DNA of 6,490 nt, from the NCBI GenBank assembly GCA_945836355.1, contig CAMALD010000077.1:1-6490 (forward strand). Reading direction: 5' to 3'. The first letter of the stretch is position 1. Each line of letters opens with the position of its first letter. Position numbers and translations under genes: made by a program. This DNA comes from an uncultured Lachnospiraceae bacterium (GTDB lineage: Bacteria > Bacillota > Clostridia > Lachnospirales > Lachnospiraceae). The notes under the pieces are model-generated. The model worked only from the letters and a program-made list of their open reading frames with translations. It ran no database searches and had not been told where the DNA came from. Positions 1 to 4,594 of this stretch are shown in pieces.

Positions 1-733
1 GCTCCACCAGCTCAATGCTCTGGATTTTGCCGTCCAGAATATGTATGATTTTATCCGCGAAATCCGCAAGGCGCGGATCGTGGGTTACCATGACAATGGT
101 CTGGTGATTATCCCTCGCAATCTGCTTAATCAGCTTCATGACCTCCATGGTCGTGCGGGTATCCAGGTTTCCTGTCGGCTCATCGGCAAACACAATCTCC
201 GGCTTTGCCACAAATGCTCTGGCAATACCTACTCTCTGCTGCTGACCGCCGCTCATCTGCTTCGGTCTGTGATTCATTCGTCCTCCCAGACCGACCTTTT
301 CCAGTACTTCCTTTGCCATACGGCGTCGCTTTCGCGCCGGAATCCGTTTAAACACCAGCGGAAACTCAACATTCTCCAGTGCCGTCATGGAATTTAACAG
401 GTTATACGACTGGAAAACAAAGCCCAGATATTTTTGTCGGAATTTTGCAAGCTGTTTTTCCGACATTTTCCGGATATTCTTTCCTTTGATCAAAATCTGG
501 CCGCCGGATGCCTTCTCAATCCCTGCCATCAGATTCAGCAGTGTTGATTTTCCCGAACCCGATGTTCCCAACAGACAGCAAAACTCTCCCTTATTGATGG
601 AAAAGCTTACATCATCCACCGCATTGATCCGCTCGCTGCCCATTTTATACACTTTTTTGACATTTATTATCTCGATGACCGGTGTTTCCTTCTTTGCACC
701 GGAAACTTCATTTGCACATAACACTTCTTCCAC
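1..733 (-). CDS. ABC transporter ATP-binding protein, MacB/LolD type (3' end cut by window edge)
   Basis: This is the cytoplasmic ATPase subunit of an ABC exporter or lipoprotein/peptide-type system; its substrate cannot be read from the sequence. 244 codons are visible with no stop before the left edge. In order they show Walker A GTSGSGKST (residues 56-64), a Q-loop glutamine near 108 in FVFQSYNLL, signature SGGQQ (161-165), Walker B VFADEPTGNLD (181-191) and an H-loop in VMVTHDPRLAD (His about 218). The phrase ADEPTGNLD is typical of the MacB/LolD/FtsE group. That family is usually 220-260 residues long, so only the extreme C-terminus is missing. The reading frame has a TAG at the promoter and no in-frame ATG before the domain. 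GTG at 733 is chosen because AAGAGGG (741-747) lies seven bases upstream; GTG at 763 has no Shine-Dalgarno site. The first 19 residues precede the ATPase fold. An FtsX/MacB-like permease gene is expected beyond the edge. Confidence 0.93.
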   Translation of the reverse strand, partial: MEEVLCANEVSGAKKETPVIEIINVKKVYKMGSERINAVDDVSFSINKGEFCCLLGTSGSGKSTLLNLMAGIEKASGGQILIKGKNIRKMSEKQLAKFRQKYLGFVFQSYNLLNSMTALENVEFPLVFKRIPARKRRRMAKEVLEKVGLGGRMNHRPKQMSGGQQQRVGIARAFVAKPEIVFADEPTGNLDTRTTMEVMKLIKQIARDNHQTIVMVTHDPRLADFADKIIHILDGKIQSIELVE

Positions 734-740
734 GTCATCA

Positions 741-747
741 CCCTCTT
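741..747 (-). promoter_or_regulatory. Shine-Dalgarno site deciding the GTG start of the ABC ATPase
   Basis: AAGAGGG on the minus strand is spaced seven bases from GTG at 733. It supports that start over the in-frame GTG at 763, which would lie about 11 bases from the predicted transcription start and has no ribosome binding site. Confidence 0.6.
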
Positions 748-780
748 CCCGTGTCCTCTCCACATCAATAATAATAAAAT

Positions 781-808
781 ACTATATAAATATTAAAAAA
801 GCTATCAA
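781..808 (-). promoter_or_regulatory. Sigma-A-type promoter for the ABC transporter gene
   Basis: TTGATA (803-808) and TATAGT (781-786) are separated by 16 bases in a very AT-rich tract. Each box differs from the consensus by one base. The predicted start near 774 gives a leader of about 40 bases to GTG 733. The alternative TATATA overlapping the -10 would leave only a 14-base spacer. Confidence 0.55.
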
Positions 809-809
809 T

Positions 810-836
810 ATTTCTTACATTTATCTTAATTTTAAG
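810..836 (-). promoter_or_regulatory. Candidate regulator-binding region: CTTAAAATTAAG palindrome and TAAG direct repeats
   Basis: Immediately upstream of the -35 box the minus strand reads CTTAAAATTAAG (825-836), an inverted repeat CTTAA/TTAAG. A second TAAG lies exactly 11 bases (one helical turn) after the TAAG that ends the palindrome. Tandem half-sites with 11-base periodicity are the usual layout for OmpR/PhoB-family response regulators, which often control ABC exporters of this type in Bacillota. The sequence is AT-rich, so the pattern could arise by chance. Confidence 0.25.
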
Positions 837-840
837 ACGT

Positions 841-894
841 GGAAAAGGCTGGCGCTCCAAACCGATTTCTTCAGCCGGCGCGACAGCCCTTTTC
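841..894 (-). terminator. Imperfect hairpin, possible terminator of the AI-2E transporter transcript
   Basis: It begins 18 bases after the transporter stop codon. The arms are 877-894 and 841-858 (GAAAAGGGCTGTCGCGCC against GGAGCGCCAGCCTTTTC) and pair with one bulge and two mismatches around an 18-base loop. Only a four-base U run, inside the distal arm, is present, so termination may be weak. The place between two transcription units fits a terminator. Confidence 0.4.
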
Positions 895-911
895 TGCATT
901 CGTATCTGATT

Positions 912-2153
912 TTATTTTTCCACTGTTACGTTCTCGACATACTCAGCACTCTCGTCAGTCTCGTTTACCACCGATTCTTTTTGGGCATGTGCCAGCCTTT
1001 TTGCGTTTTTCTGTCTTTCCACATAATTGGTGAATACCTTCTGAATAAACGCTCCCACCGGAACCGCAAGCAGCATGCCCCACAAACCGCCGATTGCATT
1101 TCCGAAAATCAAAAATATCAGTACGAGGAGCGGATGCACCTTAATGCTCTTGCCGACCAGCTTCGCCTCGATTACATTGCCGTCCAGGGTTTGTATCACA
1201 AACAGCGCAATCAGGGAAGCGACCATCACACTGTACCTTCCCTCCACTACTGAAATCAGAATAATGCTCATATATCCGACAAACGGTCCAAGATACGGCA
1301 CCAGATTTGCCAGTCCTGTCAGAAGACCGATAATCGGAGCCATGCTGATGCCGGTGAGCATCATGGCAGCAGTGGTTGCCATGATCATAAACGTAACATC
1401 CAACAGCTGTCCCCGGATATATCCCGAAAACACCTCATCCAGATCCCTCAAAACCGAGCGCAGCTTAACATTTGCCTTATCCGGAAGCAGCGCATCCGCC
1501 ACACCTGAAAAATACGTCACAATCGAACTGCCGTCCAGCATAAAATAGATGCCGATAATAAGTCCAAACATGATGGTCGACAACACACCTGAAATGTTTG
1601 ACACCGATCCGATCACGCTGTTTGCCGTTTTTTGTAAAAAATTCATCACGCTTTCGGACAGACTGCCGAGATATTCCGTAATCTGCGTGGAATGAATATT
1701 CATTGAGCCAAGCTTTGCCATCAGACTGTCATAAAAATCCGTAACGCTCTTTGCCAGAGAAGAAACAGCCTCAAACAATTCGTCCATATTCGCCACCTGC
1801 AGCTGACGGGTCACACTGTACACAATGGCGGATACAATTGCGATAATCACCGTAATAAACAAAGCCAGCACCGTGAGTACCGCAAGAAGTCTGGAGGACT
1901 TTTTCAAAAAACGAGCCTTACTGTATTTTTCAGTCAGAAAATTATTTAGCGGCTGTAAGATATATGCCATCACAAAACCGAATATGATTGGCTTTGCCAC
2001 TTTTATCAGCCAACCAAGCCCGGTCATGAACGCGCCGAAAATCTCCGGGGCGTGATCCGCCACCTGACTGATTACCTTGACCACGAGCACAGCCGCTGCC
2101 AGAAACAACAGCAAATGCTGATATCTCCGGTTAACCTTTTTTGTCCACTTCAT
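912..2153 (-). CDS. AI-2E family transporter (PF01594-type membrane protein)
   Basis: This 413-residue polytopic inner-membrane protein belongs to the AI-2E/PerM/TqsA-like family. The family was named for autoinducer-2 export, but many members have other or unknown substrates, so none is assigned here. Hydrophobic segments lie near residues 13-29, 42-66, 89-113 and 186-206, followed by clustered segments from about 252 to 372. The stretch between 118 and 180 is a polar, helical extramembrane region. Family hallmarks are GLANLVPYLGPFVG (280-293), SIKVHPLLVL (336-345) and GGLWGMLLAVPV (355-366). The C-terminal tail of about 35 residues is charged and cytoplasmic. Length is typical of the family, roughly 350-420. 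The ATG directly abuts the TAG of the upstream kinase-like gene, with GAGGAAG eight bases before it (2162-2168), so translation is probably coupled. The family assignment is firm and the transported substrate is unknown. Confidence 0.93.
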   Translation of the reverse strand: MKWTKKVNRRYQHLLLFLAAAVLVVKVISQVADHAPEIFGAFMTGLGWLIKVAKPIIFGFVMAYILQPLNNFLTEKYSKARFLKKSSRLLAVLTVLALFITVIIAIVSAIVYSVTRQLQVANMDELFEAVSSLAKSVTDFYDSLMAKLGSMNIHSTQITEYLGSLSESVMNFLQKTANSVIGSVSNISGVLSTIMFGLIIGIYFMLDGSSIVTYFSGVADALLPDKANVKLRSVLRDLDEVFSGYIRGQLLDVTFMIMATTAAMMLTGISMAPIIGLLTGLANLVPYLGPFVGYMSIILISVVEGRYSVMVASLIALFVIQTLDGNVIEAKLVGKSIKVHPLLVLIFLIFGNAIGGLWGMLLAVPVGAFIQKVFTNYVERQKNAKRLAHAQKESVVNETDESAEYVENVTVEK

Positions 2154-2777
2154 CTACTTATCTTCCTCACTGCCCTCAATGTATGTGCAGATTACCTTCA
2201 CTGCATGATCAATGCCCGCATAGCTGCTCTTTACGGAAAGATGATAATTCTCTGCCCTGCCCCATTTTTCGCTGGCATGATAGTTGTAATAATTCGCTCT
2301 TCTCTTATCAATCTTGAGAATATTTTCCTCCGCCTTGTTTTCCGCAAGTCCATCAATCCGGATGGCACGCTCACGTCGAAACGGCATATCCGCCCATATA
2401 AAGACATTGATAACATTGTCAAAATCCTTTAAGACATAATCCGCACAGCGTCCGACAATCACACACGGTCCCTCCGCGGCAACCTTGCGGATCACATCCG
2501 ACTGTGCCAGGAAAATCCTGTCATCCAGGGACAGATGCGTAAAGCCCATCTCCTGATTTCCGTAAGAATTCATGCCCATTGCAATCGAATACAAAAGACT
2601 GTTGCTCGCCTTTTTCTCCGGATTTTCAAAATGAGCCTCCGCAAAGCCACTTTCCTTTGCAGCCCGCGTAATCAGTTCATTATCATAAAAAGGAATCCCG
2701 AAATGCTCTGCGATTTTGGCACCGATCTCACGGCCGCCGCTTCCGTATTGTCTGCTGATTGTGATTACTTTATCCAT
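2154..2777 (-). CDS. Cytidylate kinase-like family protein (PF13189-type P-loop kinase)
   Basis: This is a 207-residue soluble P-loop protein resembling cytidylate kinase but of the divergent class common in Clostridia, so CMP phosphorylation is not assured. Right after the start comes VITISRQYGSGGREIG (residues 4-19), the nucleotide-binding loop of this family. It is followed by FYDNELITRAAKESG (30-44), VIVGRCADYVL (107-117), VFIWADMPFRRERAI (125-139) and an arginine-rich lid-like segment DKRRANYYNYHAS (157-169). Typical Cmk proteins (about 220-230 residues) have a similar overall size. The start is ATG 2777, which has GGAGG five bases upstream (2783-2787). The longer frame from ATG 2831 would begin about five bases from the predicted transcription start and adds 18 residues unlike the family. 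It is first in a two-gene unit with the AI-2E transporter. A housekeeping cmk elsewhere in the genome is likely, and the real substrate remains open. Confidence 0.9.
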   Translation of the reverse strand: MDKVITISRQYGSGGREIGAKIAEHFGIPFYDNELITRAAKESGFAEAHFENPEKKASNSLLYSIAMGMNSYGNQEMGFTHLSLDDRIFLAQSDVIRKVAAEGPCVIVGRCADYVLKDFDNVINVFIWADMPFRRERAIRIDGLAENKAEENILKIDKRRANYYNYHASEKWGRAENYHLSVKSSYAGIDHAVKVICTYIEGSEEDK

Positions 2778-2793
2778 ACCATCCTCCACTTCT

Positions 2794-2817
2794 GCCGGGT
2801 CTGCCAATCCGCCCGGC
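2794..2817 (-). promoter_or_regulatory. GC-rich hairpin in the 5' leader of the kinase-transporter transcript
   Basis: GCCGGG (2812-2817) and CCCGGC (2794-2799) form a perfect six-base GC stem with a 12-base loop. It ends six bases before the GGAGG ribosome binding site. It could modulate access to the start or RNA stability. It is short, has no U tract, and fits no riboswitch class I recognise. Confidence 0.35.
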
Positions 2818-2839
2818 CGAGTCATAATCATTTCTTACT

Positions 2840-2860
2840 GGAATTATACCATAAAATTCC
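2840..2860 (-). promoter_or_regulatory. Extended -10 promoter inside a 21-base palindrome
   Basis: The minus strand carries TGGTATAAT, a perfect TATAAT (2843-2848) with the TGn extension, and no good -35 box. The predicted start is near 2836, giving a leader of about 59 bases to ATG 2777. The element sits in GGAATTTTATGGTATAATTCC, whose arms GGAATT and AATTCC match exactly, with further inner pairing. A repressor operator overlapping the -10 is therefore plausible but not shown. Confidence 0.55.
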
Positions 2861-2877
2861 CGAAAAAGAAACCATTT

Positions 2878-3100
2878 TCAGATGATTTTCAAATATTTCA
2901 GATAAATTCTCCGTAAGAACCCGGCGCTCTTCAACAATTGTGCCCGCATGGCTTCATACAATCTCCATAGCTCTTCGCATTCATCGCGTGATATCAGCTT
3001 TCTGTCGAAAGCAGCCCGCCGTGACCGGATATGAATATAAAACCATCTGAAGCCACAGCAATCCCAACAGAATCACGTAGCCGATTTTCCTTCCTGTCAT
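2878..3100 (-). pseudogene. Frame-broken remnant downstream of moxR: one membrane helix plus a basic helical tail
   Basis: Two overlapping frames both look protein-like. The first starts at ATG 3100, encodes a 39-residue peptide beginning MTGRKIGYVILLGLLWLQM, and stops at 2981. The second is open from 3072 to a TGA ending at 2878 and continues from about 3042 with FYIHIRSRRAAFDRKLIS, then DECEELWRLYEAMRAQLL and a basic end. A shift of one base near 3043 joins them into a sensible protein of about 72 residues: a membrane helix followed by a positively charged cytoplasmic helix. moxR genes are usually followed by DUF58 and transglutaminase-like membrane proteins. The start resembles a DUF58 N-terminus and the tail resembles the cytoplasmic end of a membrane protein. 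I infer an internal deletion of that operon, but a small frameshifted membrane protein is also possible. Confidence 0.4.
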
Positions 3101-3154
3101 AATAGCTTTTCCCCATCATTCCTGTCAGCACATTCTGCGCTGTCCATCAGCATA

Positions 3155-3799
3155 TCACCACGGTGCTTTCACAGAACCCAGAATCTGTTCGATCACATCC
3201 TGCATGCTTGTATGATTTACCCGTGCCTTCGGGCTTAACAGCATTCTGTGAGACGTAACCGCAGCAAAAACACTGTTCACGTCATCCGGCAGACAGTACT
3301 CACGATTGTTCCAATATGCCGCTGCTTTTGTCATCGCGACGAGCGCCAATGTGCCTCGCGGACTGATTCCGAGATTCAACATAGGATTCTCACGTGTTTT
3401 TCCAATCAGCTTCGCAATGTACTCGTATACCTCACCATGCACAAATACCTGCTCGGCCTCCTGCTGCATCTCAATCAGCTCTCTTCGGTCAATCATACTC
3501 CCAATCGTATCCATCGGATTGCGCGCATGCCGTTCCTTGAGCATCCTGATTTCACTTTCCATGTCCGGATACCCCATGCTCAGGCGCACCATAAAGCGGT
3601 CCATCTGCGATTCTGGCAGCATCTGCGTCCCTACAGAGCCCACAGGATTCTGCGTGGCAATAACCGTAAACGGCTTTGGCTGTTCTCTTGTCACGCCGTC
3701 CACCGTCACACTGCCCTCCTCCATAACCTCCAGCAGGGCTGACTGCGTCTTTGCAGAGGTGCGGTTGATTTCATCAGCCAGAAACAGATTGCCAATCTC
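3155..3799 (-). pseudogene. 5'-truncated MoxR-family AAA+ ATPase
   Basis: MoxR proteins are AAA+ ATPases of about 310-330 residues that act as chaperones, often with von Willebrand factor A or DUF58 proteins. Here the frame opens only after a TAG at 3800-3802. It begins at Walker B, NLFLADEINRTSAKTQSALL, then runs through sensor 1 (VIATQNPVGSVGT), the arginine region (LPESQMDRFMVRLSMGYP), sensor 2 (GISPRGTLAL) and an intact MoxR lid ending KAPW. About 100 N-terminal residues, including Walker A, are missing. The first in-frame ATG (3724) lies beyond Walker B, and the window shows no promoter for it. The break coincides with the thyX terminator, seven bases before the hairpin. The rest of the frame is clean, with no stops or shifts, which suggests a fairly recent deletion or rearrangement, or an assembly join. 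A functional product is unlikely. Confidence 0.85.
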
Positions 3800-3807
3800 C
3801 TATAACC

Positions 3808-3843
3808 GAAAAATACCCGGCAAAAAACTGTCGGGTATTTTTC
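3808..3843 (-). terminator. Rho-independent terminator of the nrdD-thyX unit (could work in both directions)
   Basis: GAAAAATACCCG (3832-3843 on the minus strand) pairs perfectly over 12 bases with CGGGTATTTTTC (3808-3819) around a 12-base loop. It starts 13 bases after the thyX stop codon and ends in a run of five Us. The A run on the other side gives the same structure on the opposite strand. Confidence 0.88.
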
Positions 3844-3856
3844 TCATGCTCTGATT

Positions 3857-4528
3857 CTATTCCTTCGGATATCTGCCGCAGGATTTCTTCTCGGTGCATT
3901 TTCCTGCCACCTCACACTTCGGCAGAAACAGATTTTCCACCACCCATTTCCACTCCTCCGAATAATCCGAAAGAGCCTTACAGATATCATGAAACATCTC
4001 GCGGTATTCCCAGTATGCTCTGGTACACATTCTCTGTCTGCTCATATCCACAAGATTTCGCAGGTTGCGCTTGTCCACAATCTTGGTCGACATTCCGAGC
4101 GGCAGAAGCATGGCTGAATCCTCCCTAGCCACCCCCAGCTCCTCCAGGCGCTTTAGCGATTCCTGAATATTCTGCATTGCCTTCGTGTACTCCGCCATCG
4201 CCTCATCGTCTCGCCGGATTGCGTGCGGTACGATATAATCAAAGCCATCCTGATAATTGATGTACCGGGTACTGGACTGCAGTCTGGTCGGTGCCCCGCC
4301 GATGTGCGTGTACCACTCGCGAATCACCCGCGCGCTGTAACCGTCAATAATCATCTCAACATTGACATATTCCATCGTGCGTCCGTGATTGGACAGGATG
4401 CAATCCATGCCCCGCTTATAGTTTTTCTCCGGATCCTCAGTGTCTCCGCCCCAGCATACTCCTGCTCTCATACCGATCAGGCTGATTGGATTTCCGGTCG
4501 TCTCCGGCAATATCGTAATCTTTCCCAT
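3857..4528 (-). CDS. thyX: Flavin-dependent thymidylate synthase ThyX
   Basis: ThyX methylates dUMP to dTMP using methylenetetrahydrofolate, FAD and NADPH; the family is a homotetramer. The predicted protein has 223 residues, a usual length. Features in order: an N-terminal strand and GVCWGG (23-28); LSNHGRTMEYVNVEMIIDG (45-63), the helix with the conserved early His-Glu region; the signature area YTHIGGAPTRLQSSTRYINY (73-92); LPLGMSTKIV (142-151); and RNLRNLVDMSRQRM with AYWEYREM (154-178), matching the dUMP-binding RxR and WExR features. The classical RHRxxS half of the signature is replaced, while the SxRY end (86-89) is kept. Three cysteines (205, 211, 217) close the protein. The start ATG 4528 has GGAAAGGA upstream; the GTG at 4564 would add 12 unrelated residues. 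It lies 66 bases behind nrdD, with no obvious promoter, and ends at a strong terminator. The assignment is confident. Confidence 0.94.
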   Translation of the reverse strand: MGKITILPETTGNPISLIGMRAGVCWGGDTEDPEKNYKRGMDCILSNHGRTMEYVNVEMIIDGYSARVIREWYTHIGGAPTRLQSSTRYINYQDGFDYIVPHAIRRDDEAMAEYTKAMQNIQESLKRLEELGVAREDSAMLLPLGMSTKIVDKRNLRNLVDMSRQRMCTRAYWEYREMFHDICKALSDYSEEWKWVVENLFLPKCEVAGKCTEKKSCGRYPKE

Positions 4529-4594
4529 ATCATTTAATCCTTTCCACTCATCGGCAGACCTCACGCCAAAAATACAGCGGATACAGACCGATTT

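Noticed and set aside
387..1253. Long plus-strand open frame of 288 codons
   Set aside because: It lies antisense to the ABC ATPase and the AI-2E transporter, spans their promoter and terminator region, has no ribosome binding site, and its translation has no recognisable domain. It is a shadow frame.
2778..2831. Upstream start extending the kinase-like protein by 18 residues
   Set aside because: The upstream ATG has no ribosome binding site and lies about five bases from the predicted transcription start. The region folds as a GC hairpin, and ATG 2777 has a good GGAGG site and begins at the family's usual N-terminus.
3306..3854. Plus-strand open frame of 182 codons over the moxR remnant
   Set aside because: It is antisense to a sequence that is clearly MoxR in the other strand, runs through the terminator hairpin, and has a composition unlike a real protein.
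4529..4594. Separate promoter or small gene between nrdD and thyX
   Set aside because: No convincing -35/-10 pair and no frame of note. The gap contains only the thyX ribosome binding site and a GTG that is not a credible start.
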